The notes: a model not told the origin generated them from the letters alone. Numbered from the stretch's first letter, positions 35,983 to 46,224 are shown. The stretch is 64,000 nucleotides of DNA from Algoriphagus sp. (GCA_030729785.1 JANQWS010000053.1:1-64000); one strand, 5' to 3'. A program made the numbers and translations.

Positions 35983-36543
35983 TTAAAACGCATAGCCCAA
36001 GCCTATTCCGGCAAAAAGCGGCCAGAAGCCATTGTTGTTGAATATCGGAGTCAAGTTTACTCTCCAGGTGAAGCCCCCATTTTCTGGGATTTTTCGATAG
36101 CCAATATTCATGGTTCCCATTAAACTTGGAGATCCATCCACTGGAAGGATGAAATTAACATCTGATTCCTCAGTTACCAGAGGACCTATACAATTTCCAT
36201 TCGCATCGAAAGATTGGCAGTAGGAATAGGACTCGTTATTCACTCCGAAAAAAGTCATTCCCAAGCCTAACTCAAAAAACCGCTCATCTTTCCCATACAA
36301 TTTATTGACTAAAATAGGCAAAGAAAAAAAAGAATCCTGTCCTATTTTGTATCCCCCAGCACCTACACGCATCCCCCATGAGTCAATTCGACTGTCATCA
36401 AATCGGAAATCATAATTAAAGCTATAGGCTAAACCAGAACCTCCAAGCTCCACAAATACCGACTGATGAGGGACTTTTTTATCTTGACCGAAGCCGGTTA
36501 AACTTAGAACAAAAAAAGCGAGAAGCAGGACCAGTTTTTTCAT
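35983..36543 (-). CDS. Outer membrane beta-barrel-like secreted protein
   Basis: The start was set at the ATG at 36543, giving 186 residues that open with a signal peptide (KKLVLLLAFFVLSLTGFGQ). The remainder alternates aromatic and polar residues in short strands (FVELGGSGLAYSFNYDFRF, WPLFAGIGLGYAF at the C-terminus ending in Phe), as in small outer membrane beta-barrels. A longer reading upstream has no signal and is less likely. Function is unknown. It converges with the ADP-ribosylglycohydrolase gene. Confidence 0.7.
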   Translation of the reverse strand: MKKLVLLLAFFVLSLTGFGQDKKVPHQSVFVELGGSGLAYSFNYDFRFDDSRIDSWGMRVGAGGYKIGQDSFFSLPILVNKLYGKDERFFELGLGMTFFGVNNESYSYCQSFDANGNCIGPLVTEESDVNFILPVDGSPSLMGTMNIGYRKIPENGGFTWRVNLTPIFNNNGFWPLFAGIGLGYAF

Positions 36544-36715
36544 GGGTAACTTAGGATTAGCTTGGCAAAGGTAAACGATAACATTACAAACAGGTTCCAA
36601 TAACCATAAATTATGGCCATTGGAACGATATAATCGCTTGCAAACCCGTAAAATCTGAGATATTTGCAACAAAGCTTTTCACTTCTGGCTTACCGGCTGC
36701 TAATCACCTCATCCC

Positions 36716-37798
36716 ATGGTAAAAAAAATATTCCTAGGCCTTTTTGCTACCGCCATGATTTTGGCAATCGTATACATGCTGGGTCCTAAAGTAAAAACCC
36801 AGCGCCTGACCATTGCCTTCCCAGAAGTCCCAACTGATGCGGAGGCACTTGAGGAATATCTTTCCAGAAGGGAGGATTCTGTCAAGGGAATGAAGCCCGG
36901 AAACGAAGCCTACCTCATTTGGGCAGATTCCCTAAACAAGCAAAAAACTCCGTATTCCATTGTATACATTCATGGATTTGGTGCTAGCCCCATGGAAGGG
37001 GATCCTGTGCATCGATTCTTGGCGGCTCATTTTGGCGCCAATTTATTTGTAACCCGCCTACCCGAACATGGCATCAGTCGGAAAAATGGAATGGAATATT
37101 TGACCGCCCAAGACTTGGCCAATGCTGCGGGTGAGGCGTATCAAATAGGTAAAAGTTTAGGTGAAAAAGTGATTGTTGTGGGAACTTCCATGGGTGGTTC
37201 CTTAAGCCTTCTGCTTGCCAGTCAGCAAGCGGATATCCAAGCCCTGGTACTCTATTCACCTGCCATCCGTGATGAAGCAAGGATGCTTGAAGGATTTTTT
37301 TCTCCTTGGGTTTTCTGGGTCTTGAAGAAGACACTCTTGGAAGATGGAGTCATGAACCAGCCGCGTGAGGGAGAAAAGGGAGATTACTGGTCTGAAGAAT
37401 ACCATGCCAATGGGTACCAGAGTTTGGCTGTGCTATTGTACAGCGAAATGAATGAAGAAACCTTTGCCAAGGTGAAGCAACCTGTATTTATGGGCTATTA
37501 TTACAAGAATGACCAGGAAAAGGACATGGTCGTATCCGTTTCCAAAATGCAAGAAATGTTTGGACAATTGGGTACAGCCCCTGCACTGAAAAAGGAAATG
37601 GCCTTTCCAAAAACTGGAGATCACGTGATCGCATCTTCCATTACCTCTCAAGATTGGCAGACGGTATTATTTCAAACCATAGATTTCTTAGAGAATGTTA
37701 CCCAGGTTCCTGCCAATCCTGCCTACCAGCAGCAAGTGGAGCAAATGACTAAGGCCAACCAATTGCTGGACAGCATCCCTTTTAAAAAGCAAGACTAA
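36716..37798 (+). CDS. Membrane-anchored alpha/beta hydrolase
   Basis: The 360-residue protein has an N-terminal membrane segment (IFLGLFATAMILAIVYML, residues 5-22) and an alpha/beta-hydrolase domain. The oxyanion region is IVYIHGFGASP near residue 82, the nucleophile elbow is VVGTSMGGSLS near residue 157, and the C-terminal catalytic His probably lies in KTGDHVIASS near residue 303. It is likely an esterase or lipase facing the periplasm. Substrate cannot be told. It is followed by a bidirectional terminator. Confidence 0.82.
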   Translation: MVKKIFLGLFATAMILAIVYMLGPKVKTQRLTIAFPEVPTDAEALEEYLSRREDSVKGMKPGNEAYLIWADSLNKQKTPYSIVYIHGFGASPMEGDPVHRFLAAHFGANLFVTRLPEHGISRKNGMEYLTAQDLANAAGEAYQIGKSLGEKVIVVGTSMGGSLSLLLASQQADIQALVLYSPAIRDEARMLEGFFSPWVFWVLKKTLLEDGVMNQPREGEKGDYWSEEYHANGYQSLAVLLYSEMNEETFAKVKQPVFMGYYYKNDQEKDMVVSVSKMQEMFGQLGTAPALKKEMAFPKTGDHVIASSITSQDWQTVLFQTIDFLENVTQVPANPAYQQQVEQMTKANQLLDSIPFKKQD

Positions 37799-37811
37799 TT
37801 TGGATAAATAC

Positions 37812-37846
37812 AAAAAAATGGGAGGTTAAAGCCTCCCATTTTTTTT
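37812..37846. terminator. Bidirectional terminator between hydrolase and xylA
   Basis: AATGGGAGG and CCTCCCATT form a stem with a 6-base loop, with a run of A on the left and of T on the right, so it serves both convergent genes. Confidence 0.88.
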
Positions 37847-39158
37847 AGATAAATCTGTTGATTAGATTTTCGAAGTATTCCTGCTTCCCGCTGATTTGGG
37901 TTGGCTCTCCCACTTCTAAGGCATAAGAACGAAGATCCTCAAGCGTCAATTTACCCTCCTCAAAGGCCTTGCCTTTTCCAGCATCAAAGCTTCCATAGCG
38001 ATTTTTCCGTCGCGCCAAGTAGTCTGACTTTTCGAGAACCTCAGCAGCTATAATCAAGCCACGGGCAAAGGCATCCATACTGCCGATATGCGCCAAGAAT
38101 AAATCCTCAGGATCGGTCGAGTTTCGTCTGATTTTCGCGTCAAAGTTGACCCCTCCACCTTGCAAGCCTCCGGCAGCCAAGATAATCAACATAGATTCTG
38201 CTAGTTCTTGTAGGTTGAGCGCAAATTGATCTGTATCCCAACCATTCTGGTAATCTCCCCGGTTGGCGTCAATAGATCCAAGCATGCCTGTATCTGCAGC
38301 CACCTGGAGTTCATGCTGGAAAGTATGTCCTGCAAGTGTCGCGTGGTTCACTTCAATATTCAATTTGAAATCCTTGTCCAATCCAAAGTGTCTTAGGAAT
38401 CCAATCACCGTTTCCGAATCGTAATCGTATTGGTGTTTGGTCGGCTCCATCGGCTTCGGCTCAATAAAGAAGGTGCCTTTGAATCCATTTTTACGCGCAT
38501 AATCTCTAGCCATGGTCAAGAATCGAGCAAGGTGCTCCTTCTCCCGCTTCATATCGGTATTCAATAAAGACATGTAGCCTTCTCTACCGCCCCAGAACAC
38601 GTAGTTTTCACCTCCTAATTTGATGGTTGCATCCAAGGCATTTTTCACTTGGGTACCCGCAAAAGCCAGCACATCAAAGTTTGGGTTGGTAGAGGCTCCA
38701 TTCATGTAGCGAGGGTTGCTAAACACGTTGGCAGTACCCCAAAGCAATTTGATTCCACTAGCCTTTTGATGGTCAGCGGCATAATCTGTGATGATCTGCA
38801 TTCGCTTCTCGTATTCGGCCAAGGTAGGTCCTTCATCGATTAGATCTATGTCGTGAAAGCAGTAGTATTCTGCACCAATTTTGGTCATGAATTCAAAAGC
38901 CGCATCCATTTTATCTTTCGCTCGCTGAATGGGATCAGCGCTTACATCCCAAGGATGTTTGATGGTACCTGGACCAAAGGGATCCCCTCCCGTACCACAG
39001 AAGGAATGCCAGTAAGCGATTGCAAACTTAAAATGTTCCTTCATGGATTTACCAGCAATGACCCTATTGGGTTCATAATAGCGAAACGCCATGGGATTGT
39101 CACTTTCTTTGCCTTCAAATTGAATTTTCCCAATGTTGGGAAAAAATGAATTAGCCAT
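37845..39158 (-). CDS. xylA: Xylose isomerase
   Basis: The 437-residue protein is the usual length for class II xylose isomerases. Metal and substrate residues are visible in [62 protein letters not shown] and [18 protein letters not shown]. It converts xylose to xylulose in the cytoplasm. It is the last gene of the transporter-xylB-xylA run, 42 bases after xylB. Confidence 0.97.
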   Translation of the reverse strand: MANSFFPNIGKIQFEGKESDNPMAFRYYEPNRVIAGKSMKEHFKFAIAYWHSFCGTGGDPFGPGTIKHPWDVSADPIQRAKDKMDAAFEFMTKIGAEYYCFHDIDLIDEGPTLAEYEKRMQIITDYAADHQKASGIKLLWGTANVFSNPRYMNGASTNPNFDVLAFAGTQVKNALDATIKLGGENYVFWGGREGYMSLLNTDMKREKEHLARFLTMARDYARKNGFKGTFFIEPKPMEPTKHQYDYDSETVIGFLRHFGLDKDFKLNIEVNHATLAGHTFQHELQVAADTGMLGSIDANRGDYQNGWDTDQFALNLQELAESMLIILAAGGLQGGGVNFDAKIRRNSTDPEDLFLAHIGSMDAFARGLIIAAEVLEKSDYLARRKNRYGSFDAGKGKAFEEGKLTLEDLRSYALEVGEPTQISGKQEYFENLINRFI

Positions 39159-39200
39159 AGTTATAAAGGTTATTGATTATAGGTTAAGAAATAGGTTCAA

Positions 39201-40709
39201 TTAATAGGATTCAGGATTAGCAGTAAGTTGTTCCAATCGAGCAAGCCACACCTGGTATACTTCTTCGTAGCGATCCGCAATTGCAGGATTTGGAGCTAAA
39301 GTTTGGAGTTTGGTTAATCCAAGAAATGCCTCTTCTTCACTAGCAAATATACCTGCGCCCAAACCTGCGCCTCGTGCTGCCCCTTGTGCTCCGTCGGTGT
39401 CATAAAGCTCCAAATTCACTTGATTCATTTGCACAAAAGTCTCTCGAAAAATTGGACTTAAAAACATGTTGGCATGACCTGCCTTTACCGTAGCTAGAGT
39501 CATCCCCATGTCCTTCATAATTCGAAACCCATACGTCAAAGCAGATACAATTCCTTCTTGAGCAGCACGAAGGAGATGGCCTTGTTCGTGCTTTAGTAAG
39601 TCCAAGCCAAGCAGGTGAGCACCTACTGGCTTATTTTGTAAAATACGCTCCACACCATTCCCAAAGGGTAAAAAAGTTAGCTTATCTGCCCCAAGAGGGG
39701 CTTTACTAGCAAGTGTGTTCATGTCCTCGTAACGAAGTGAATTTCCTCCAAGCATTCTTTTGAGCCAAGAATTGAGGATACCAGTACCATTGACACAAAG
39801 GAGCACTCCATAAGAAGGCGTACGTTGAGAATGGTTTACATGAACAAAGGTGTTCACACGAGATTTGGGATCGTATACGGGCGTGTTTGCCACCCCATAC
39901 ACTGTACCCGAAGTTCCTGCGGTAGTTGCTAATTCGCCCGGATGAAGTACTTGCAATGAAAAGGCATTATTGGGCTGATCTCCAGCTCGGTAAGCAATGG
40001 GTATTCCAGCTTCCAAGCCTGTTTCAGCGGATGCGGATGCAGAAACTTTCCCTTGAAGAGAGAAAGAAGGAACTGCTTCAGGAATCCAATCTTTTGGAAT
40101 TTGCATTTCCGCGAGCAACCGCTCACTGAGTCCGTTTTGTTTGAAATCCCAGAAGATACCTTCAGAAAGTCCTGTTTCTGAGGTAAGGATCTCCCCACTC
40201 AACTTCATGGCGATAAAATCCCCTGGAAGCATGATTTTATAAATCTGTTCGGCTAACTCCGGTTGATTTTCAATTACCCACCGTAGTTTGGATGCAGTGA
40301 AATTCCCAGGAGAATTGAGCAAGTGCGGAAGGCAGTACTCCGCCCCCAAACTTTGAAAAGCTTTTTCTCCTTGCGCTACAGCCCTACTGTCACACCAAAT
40401 GATAGAAGAACGGAGAACTTGGTGAGATTTATTTACACAAACCAATCCATGCATCTGGTAGGCAATACCAATAGCAGCTAATTCACCGACTTGCACATCA
40501 GCTGCTTGACGCACAAATGCAATTCCTTCCTTTACATAGCCCCACCACATCTCGGGATCCTGTTCAGCCCATCCTGATTGGGTGGATTGAATAGGCATTT
40601 CTACAGCTGGAAAAGCTTTAGCAATTATAGATTTACCAGTTTTTGCATCTAAAAGGCAGACTTTTACAGAAGAGCTGCCTAGATCAATACCGAGGAGTAA
40701 CTTACGCAT
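39201..40709 (-). CDS. xylB: Xylulokinase
   Basis: The start at 40709 gives 502 residues beginning RKLLLGIDLGSSSVKVCLLD, the standard FGGY opening; further upstream the frame overlaps the transporter gene. FGGY kinase landmarks include YQMHGLVCVN near residue 80, IIWCDSRAVAQGEKAF, FTASKLRWV and the phosphate-binding ATTAGTSGTVYG near residue 265. It phosphorylates xylulose to xylulose-5-phosphate. One base separates it from the upstream transporter stop. Confidence 0.95.
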   Translation of the reverse strand: MRKLLLGIDLGSSSVKVCLLDAKTGKSIIAKAFPAVEMPIQSTQSGWAEQDPEMWWGYVKEGIAFVRQAADVQVGELAAIGIAYQMHGLVCVNKSHQVLRSSIIWCDSRAVAQGEKAFQSLGAEYCLPHLLNSPGNFTASKLRWVIENQPELAEQIYKIMLPGDFIAMKLSGEILTSETGLSEGIFWDFKQNGLSERLLAEMQIPKDWIPEAVPSFSLQGKVSASASAETGLEAGIPIAYRAGDQPNNAFSLQVLHPGELATTAGTSGTVYGVANTPVYDPKSRVNTFVHVNHSQRTPSYGVLLCVNGTGILNSWLKRMLGGNSLRYEDMNTLASKAPLGADKLTFLPFGNGVERILQNKPVGAHLLGLDLLKHEQGHLLRAAQEGIVSALTYGFRIMKDMGMTLATVKAGHANMFLSPIFRETFVQMNQVNLELYDTDGAQGAARGAGLGAGIFASEEEAFLGLTKLQTLAPNPAIADRYEEVYQVWLARLEQLTANPESY

Positions 40710-40710
40710 A

Positions 40711-42354
40711 TTACCAGAAGATAGTGTAAAGTGCAGCAATAATACCAACAATCAGAATCGCCCCAATCTTAAAACCAGTGCTTGTTTTGAACAATTCCTT
40801 TGAAACATCAATACTGTTGGGATGGTCTTTCCCTTTGCCTTCTACAAGAGATATTCCAATCATTAGGACTGCAAGTACCACAAACACCCAACCCATTCGG
40901 TCGATAAAAGGCAAAGCTGGGAATACAATTTTGAGGACCACTGAGAGTGGAATACTGAGGGATGCACCCACAAGTGCTGCATTTGAGGTGGTTTTTTTCC
41001 AGAAAACTCCAAAGAAGAAAATGGCAAATACCCCAGGGCTTATGAAACCGGTATATTCTTGAATAAATTGAAAAGCCTGATCCAATTGTCCTAAAGCCGG
41101 TGCTACAAATGCTGCAATTACAAAGGAAACAATTGCAGTAATCCTACCTATTCGTACTTTGCTCGCTTCAGAACTATCTTTTCCAAAATACTTGGAGTAG
41201 ATATCCATGGTAAAAATAGTGGACGTACTGTTGGCCATGGAGGCAAGGGAAGAAACAATAGCTGCCGTCAAGGCAGCAAAAGCAAGCCCTTTCAATCCGG
41301 TCGGCAAAATTTGAAGCAAGGAAGGATAAGCACGGTCGGACTTAATCAAACCAGTAACCGGATCTTTCATCGATTCAATAAATCCAAGATCCGTGCCATT
41401 CGACACAATTACCAAGGCAGCAATTCCTGGAACCACTACAATAAGTGGCATAAGTAGCTTTAGAAATCCAGCAAAAATCATCCCTTTTTGTGCTTGATCT
41501 AAGTTCTTTGCAGCAAGGGCACGCTGGGTGATGTATTGATTAAATCCCCAATAGCTAAGATTTGTAATCCACATCCCCCCGATCAATACAGACAATCCAG
41601 GAAGATCCAGGTAAGCATCTCGGGTCCCTCCCTTTCCATCGGCCACCATCATCTCTCCTTTGGACAAGATCATCGAAAAATGACCTGGAACCTCATTTCT
41701 TAAAATGGCTAATCCTTGCCAGGCGTCCCCATCTCCTACCATACCCAAGGCGATGTAAGTAGTGGCTAGTCCACCACCAATCAAGAACACCACTTGGATG
41801 ACATCCGTCCAAGCTACTGCTTTTAATCCACCATAAATGGAATACAGCATTGCAAATAAAGCAAGGCCCACGATCCCATACGTTAGAGGAATCCCTAAAA
41901 TCGTATTCAAGCTCAATGCTCCGAGGTAGAGCACGGAAGTCAAATTCACAAACACATACAAAAGCAACCAAAACACTGCCATGGTAGTCCGTACACGTGC
42001 ATCGTATCGGTCAAAAAGGAAGCCAGGCATGGTGTAAATCCCTTTTTTCAAATAAACAGGTAAAAAGAAAATAGCAACCACTAAAAGCGTGGCCGCTGCC
42101 ATCCATTCGTAAGTAGCAATGGCCAGACCCAAAGCATATCCTGAACCAGACATCCCAATAAATTGCTCTGCCGAAATATTAGAAGCAATTAAAGAGGCAC
42201 CTACAGCCCACCAAGGCAAGGCTTTACTAGCAAGAAAATAGTCAGAGGAGTTTTTTACGTGGCCTTTCTTTTCGCGGGAGACAAAAAAACCCATCCCAAT
42301 AATCAGGAAGGTATAGCCTAAAAAGACTACTAAATCAATGGTTTCTAAGAGCAT
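40711..42354 (-). CDS. Sodium/sugar symporter, probable xylose importer
   Basis: This 547-residue protein belongs to the SSS family (SGLT type), with about fourteen membrane helices. The start region carries DYFLASKALPWWAVGASLIASNISAEQFIGMSGSGYALG and GGLKAVAWTDVIQVVFLIGGG appears near residue 175, both typical of sugar-transporting members such as vSGLT. It heads the operon with xylB and xylA, so xylose is the likely substrate. No transcription factor is attached. Confidence 0.92.
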   Translation of the reverse strand: MLLETIDLVVFLGYTFLIIGMGFFVSREKKGHVKNSSDYFLASKALPWWAVGASLIASNISAEQFIGMSGSGYALGLAIATYEWMAAATLLVVAIFFLPVYLKKGIYTMPGFLFDRYDARVRTTMAVFWLLLYVFVNLTSVLYLGALSLNTILGIPLTYGIVGLALFAMLYSIYGGLKAVAWTDVIQVVFLIGGGLATTYIALGMVGDGDAWQGLAILRNEVPGHFSMILSKGEMMVADGKGGTRDAYLDLPGLSVLIGGMWITNLSYWGFNQYITQRALAAKNLDQAQKGMIFAGFLKLLMPLIVVVPGIAALVIVSNGTDLGFIESMKDPVTGLIKSDRAYPSLLQILPTGLKGLAFAALTAAIVSSLASMANSTSTIFTMDIYSKYFGKDSSEASKVRIGRITAIVSFVIAAFVAPALGQLDQAFQFIQEYTGFISPGVFAIFFFGVFWKKTTSNAALVGASLSIPLSVVLKIVFPALPFIDRMGWVFVVLAVLMIGISLVEGKGKDHPNSIDVSKELFKTSTGFKIGAILIVGIIAALYTIFW

Positions 42355-42786
42355 AACTAGTGGTTGGGATAGGTTATTTGCAGAATTTGTTTTAGAAAAA
42401 ACTTGGGTTTATCTGGTTTACAGGTGTTAAATATAAAGGTTTGTTACAAAGCTGCACACAGGATTGAAGATCAATTCAAGTAAAATCTAAATTTTTTATT
42501 TGAATGGAACTCCAGTTAAGAAAATGAAATCCAATCCATAGATATGCCAATTAAGAAACTAACAAACTCTTAACTGACTCTATAAACAGGATGTGAAAAC
42601 GAAGTGTACCACATACGTACAGACAACTGTTCATATTCGTTCAATTCGTAAAATTGTTTAACAAGAATTAGAAAATAAATAGGGTCAAACCGCTTAATTT
42701 CAAGGACAACTAGCGATTTATTCAAACAAAAGCCGTAAAATTGGGTCGATTTTTTACTTAGCATCATTTTTGGAGCTGAATCGTTT
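42355..42786. other. Divergent intergenic region between the xylose operon and sdaAB
   Basis: About 430 AT-rich bases contain the promoters of two divergent operons. I see no strong TAnnTTTG box, terminator, repeat or RNA gene. A minus-strand frame running into the sdaAB start is not convincing as a gene. Confidence 0.5.
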
Positions 42787-43464
42787 ATGGCAAATAAAAG
42801 CAGTGTATTTGATATGATTGGGCCGATCATGGTTGGACCCTCTTCTTCACATACTGCAGGCGTAATTCGAATAGCCAGAGCTTCCATTCGTGTATTGGGA
42901 GGAACTCCAGAAGAAGCAAAAATCACTTTCTATAATTCCTTCGCAAGAACGTACGAAGGACATGGCAGTGATCGCGCCATTTTAGGCGGATTGATGGATT
43001 TCAAAACTGATGATCTTCGAATCAAAGATGCCTTAGAAATAGCTAGTCAAACTGGTTTGAACTACAGTTTTAAATCCATTGGAAATTCGTCCATTCATCA
43101 TCCAAATACGATCAAGCTGCAACTTCAAAAAGGCTCCCGAAGGATAGAAACCACCGGCGAAAGTTTAGGAGGCGGAGTGATTAACATTTCTGAGGTGGAT
43201 GGATTTGTAGCTAATTTTTCAGCACAAAACCATACGTTGATCATTAAAGCGGACGATGTTTCTGGTGCCATTGCCTTTATTTCAAGTGTGATTGCACAGG
43301 AAAAAGTAAATATTGCAACCATGTCAGTATCTAGAAAAGGAAAACATGATCTAGCATGCCATGTAATTGAAATGGATTCAGGTATTCAAGAAATTACCCG
43401 TAACTATTTGCTTTCTTTGCCCTGGATTAAAGAACTAATCTACATTCCAGATATCGATCTCTAA
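42787..43464 (+). CDS. sdaAB: L-serine dehydratase beta subunit
   Basis: This 225-residue protein is the beta subunit of iron-sulphur L-serine dehydratase. It opens FDMIGPIMVGPSSSHTAGVIRIARAS, has FYNSFARTYEGHGSDRAILGGLM near residue 50, and ends with an ACT-like domain (from about residue 150). The alpha subunit with the cluster cysteines is not adjacent and must be elsewhere if the enzyme works. It lies 27 bases before a TolC-family gene, so the three plus-strand genes may share a transcript, though no common function is evident. Confidence 0.9.
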   Translation: MANKSSVFDMIGPIMVGPSSSHTAGVIRIARASIRVLGGTPEEAKITFYNSFARTYEGHGSDRAILGGLMDFKTDDLRIKDALEIASQTGLNYSFKSIGNSSIHHPNTIKLQLQKGSRRIETTGESLGGGVINISEVDGFVANFSAQNHTLIIKADDVSGAIAFISSVIAQEKVNIATMSVSRKGKHDLACHVIEMDSGIQEITRNYLLSLPWIKELIYIPDIDL

Positions 43465-43491
43465 CCAATTCTAAACCAACACCTACCACAG

Positions 43492-44847
43492 ATGAAAAAA
43501 TTTTTTGTACTGTTTTTCTTTGGAGTTCTGCCACTACTACCGGTTAACGCTCAAACAGAGGTTCCAAATGGACCTTTGGATTTGGGTACCTGTGTGGCAA
43601 TAGCCATTGAAAACAACCTCACCTTAAAGCGATCCGAACTCAACCAGCTAATTACTGAAGCCAACCTCTTGGAAAGCCAAGGCAGAAGATTACCTAGTTT
43701 GACTGCCGGTGCCAGTTCAGGATATCGTTGGGGCCGATCAATCAACCCAGTAACCAACTTGTTTGAAACAAGGAGAATCGGAAACATCAACCTATTTGGA
43801 AATACGGGTGCGCCAATTTTTCAAGGTTTGCGTATCAACAATAGTATTGGACAAGCAAAGAGCGACTTAAAAGCCGGAGAATTTAATTTGGAAGCTACCC
43901 GGAATGACATCACCTTGAATGTGATCAATTTATTTATTGATGTGGTATTTAATCGGGAACAAGTAAAAATTGCAGAAAATCAGTTCAATACTACTACCGA
44001 ACAATTGGGACGAACCCAGCAATTGGTAGATGTAGGCTCCTTGCCGTATTCAGATTTGTTGGATTTACAATCTCAGAATGCAACCAACCAATTGAATGTG
44101 ATCAATGCAAAAAACGGGCTTCGACAAGCCAAATTAGCGTTGGCGCAGGCACTTCAGATCCCATTCACGGAAAGTTTTGAGGTAATCGAACCAGAATATG
44201 AAGTATCCAAAGAGGCCCTAACTTCTGGTACCCCTGCTGAGATTTTTGAGATTTCTGTATCCCTAATGCCTCAAATCAAAGCTGCCGAAGCCACTATGAA
44301 AAGTGCAGAATATGGCGTAAAAATAGCAAAAGGAGGATTTCTCCCTACCCTTGATGCTGGGGTATCTGCATTTTCAAACTATGTAGATCAAGCATTTGTA
44401 TTTGGATCAAGTGAAATCATTCCATTCCGTACACAGGTAGAAAATAACTTTTCCCAATCAGGAACACTCAATTTGAGTATTCCTCTTTTTACACGATTCG
44501 GCAACAAGTCCAATTTACAGCGTGCACGCGTGCAACAGCAACTTGCTGAAGTATCTATGACAGAAGCAAAAAATAGATTGCGTCAGGATATCGAAACCGC
44601 ATACAATTCAGCATTGAGTTCAGAGCTATCCTACCAAGCCTCCTTAGTTCGGGTGAAGAGCTTGGAAGAAACCTTCCGAATTGCGCAGCAAAGATTTAAT
44701 TTAGGGGCCATCAATTCAGTAGACTTTCAAGTGGCCCAAAACAACTTATTCAATGCTCAGGCAGATCTATTGAACGCGAAGTACAGCTATATTTTCAGAA
44801 TCAAAGTCCTAGATTTATACCTAGGTAACTCCATTAATCTAAACTAA
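43492..44847 (+). CDS. TolC family outer membrane efflux protein
   Basis: The 451-residue protein has a signal peptide (FFVLFFFGVLPLLPVNA) and the TolC-type duplicated coiled-coil pattern. LGTCVAIAIENNLTLKRSELN near residue 28 and the second-half AQQRFNLGAINSVDFQVAQNNL near residue 400 are typical. It sits three bases before the adaptor gene. It is not closely similar by eye to the TolC-like protein at 10476-11870, so the two exporters appear independent. Confidence 0.9.
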   Translation: MKKFFVLFFFGVLPLLPVNAQTEVPNGPLDLGTCVAIAIENNLTLKRSELNQLITEANLLESQGRRLPSLTAGASSGYRWGRSINPVTNLFETRRIGNINLFGNTGAPIFQGLRINNSIGQAKSDLKAGEFNLEATRNDITLNVINLFIDVVFNREQVKIAENQFNTTTEQLGRTQQLVDVGSLPYSDLLDLQSQNATNQLNVINAKNGLRQAKLALAQALQIPFTESFEVIEPEYEVSKEALTSGTPAEIFEISVSLMPQIKAAEATMKSAEYGVKIAKGGFLPTLDAGVSAFSNYVDQAFVFGSSEIIPFRTQVENNFSQSGTLNLSIPLFTRFGNKSNLQRARVQQQLAEVSMTEAKNRLRQDIETAYNSALSSELSYQASLVRVKSLEETFRIAQQRFNLGAINSVDFQVAQNNLFNAQADLLNAKYSYIFRIKVLDLYLGNSINLN

Positions 44848-44850
44848 ACC

Positions 44851-46164
44851 ATGGCTACTAAAAAGTCCAACAAACTCCTTTATTACTTACTCGGTGCAGT
44901 AGGTGTAATCCTATTATTTGCCATCATTGGCCGCTCTGCTGGCTGGATCGGTGGTGCCAAAGAAACAGAAGTTGAATTTTCAATGGTGAAAAAAGTCGCC
45001 ATTGTAGAGAAAGTGAGTAGCTCTGGAGAAATTCAACCCGAGGTTGAAGTAAAGCTATCCCCAGATGTGGCCGGTGAAATCATTGAGTTGAATGTACAAG
45101 AAGGTGACTCTGTTGAAATGGGAAGACTACTTGTAAAGATTCGCCCTGACAACTTTATCTCTGCATTAGATAGAACCAAGGCAAACTTAAATCAACAAAT
45201 GGCCAATTTGGCACAGTCTAGAGCCAACCTACAGCGTGCTGAAGCCCAGTTTACTCGTTCGGAACTGGAATACAAGCGACAGCGCACCCTACACCAACAG
45301 AAAGCAATCTCCGATGCAGATTTTGAGCAGGCACAAGCCAACTACATTTCAGCACAAAAAGATTTGGAGGCTGCAAAACAAAATGTAATTGCTTCTGAAT
45401 TTATTGTTAAAAGTTCCCAAGCTTCTGTAAATGAAGCATCTGAAAACCTCCGTTTGACCAATGTAAACTCCCCAGTATCGGGTATTGTATCCAGCTTAAA
45501 GGTGGAGCAAGGCGAACGTGTGGTAGGTACACAGCAGATGGCGGGTACAGAAATGATGACCATTGCAGACCTATCCAAAATGGAAGTTCGCGTAGATGTC
45601 AACGAAAATGACATCGTACGCTTGTCTTTAGGTGATACCACGCTTATCGATGTGGATGCCTATTCTGCATCTGGAAAGAAATTTAAGGGCATTGTCACCA
45701 GCATTGCCAATACGGCCAATACCAAAGCATCTCCGGATGCCGTTACTGAATTCAAAGTCAAAATTCGAATTCTGAATGATTCTTACCAAGATTTGGTAAA
45801 GGAAGGAAATAAGTATCCTTTCCGGCCTGGAATGACTGCTTCTGTTGAAATTTTGACCAATTCAAAAAATGACGCGATTTCTATCCCTCTTTCTGCAGTC
45901 ACCACACGAGAAGACAAAAAAGACAGCATAGCAGGAGGTTCTGGCAAAGTGAAAGAACTTGTTTTTGTGTCTGAAAATGGAGTTGCAGCCATTCGTGAAG
46001 TGAAAACTGGAATCTCCGACTATGAAAACATAGAGATTATTTCTGGTCTGAAAGAAGGAGACGAAGTGATTTCAGGCCCTTATTTTGTGGTTAGCAAACA
46101 GCTAAAAGAGGGTGATAAAGTAAAGAAAATTTCCGCACCAAAGCCAGCTACTACCAAGGAGTAA
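44851..46164 (+). CDS. MacA/HlyD-like periplasmic efflux adaptor
   Basis: This 437-residue protein has an N-terminal membrane helix (LLYYLLGAVGVILLFAIIGR). The first lipoyl half is EVKLSPDVAGEIIELNVQEGDSVEMGRLLVKI, followed by a coiled coil (about residues 105-200), the second lipoyl half ending VSGIVSSLKVEQGERVVG, a beta-barrel and a membrane-proximal domain. This layout matches MacA-type adaptors of ABC efflux pumps. A MacB-type permease and its ATPase normally follow in Bacteroidota, but here a terminator follows at once. Confidence 0.88.
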   Translation: MATKKSNKLLYYLLGAVGVILLFAIIGRSAGWIGGAKETEVEFSMVKKVAIVEKVSSSGEIQPEVEVKLSPDVAGEIIELNVQEGDSVEMGRLLVKIRPDNFISALDRTKANLNQQMANLAQSRANLQRAEAQFTRSELEYKRQRTLHQQKAISDADFEQAQANYISAQKDLEAAKQNVIASEFIVKSSQASVNEASENLRLTNVNSPVSGIVSSLKVEQGERVVGTQQMAGTEMMTIADLSKMEVRVDVNENDIVRLSLGDTTLIDVDAYSASGKKFKGIVTSIANTANTKASPDAVTEFKVKIRILNDSYQDLVKEGNKYPFRPGMTASVEILTNSKNDAISIPLSAVTTREDKKDSIAGGSGKVKELVFVSENGVAAIREVKTGISDYENIEIISGLKEGDEVISGPYFVVSKQLKEGDKVKKISAPKPATTKE

Positions 46165-46183
46165 TTAGCTATCTAATAAATTC

Positions 46184-46222
46184 AAAAAGTCTTCTAAGCC
46201 TCTAGGGTTTAGAAGACTTTTT
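46184..46222. terminator. Bidirectional terminator after the MacA-like gene
   Basis: AAAAAGTCTTCTAA and TTAGAAGACTTTTT form a perfect 14-bp stem with an 11-base loop. It ends just before the stop codon of the convergent TonB receptor gene. Confidence 0.92.
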
Positions 46223-46224
46223 TT

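Noticed and set aside
36662-36680. TTTGCAAC word upstream of the alpha/beta hydrolase, like the half-site at the ZnuD-like receptor
   Set aside because: The opposite half-site is absent (GCTTTTCA instead of GTTTCAAA), so it is probably chance.
42570-42926. A 118-codon minus-strand frame in front of sdaAB
   Set aside because: It is antisense to the conserved sdaAB N-terminus and ends in low-quality intergenic sequence; no protein pattern is visible.
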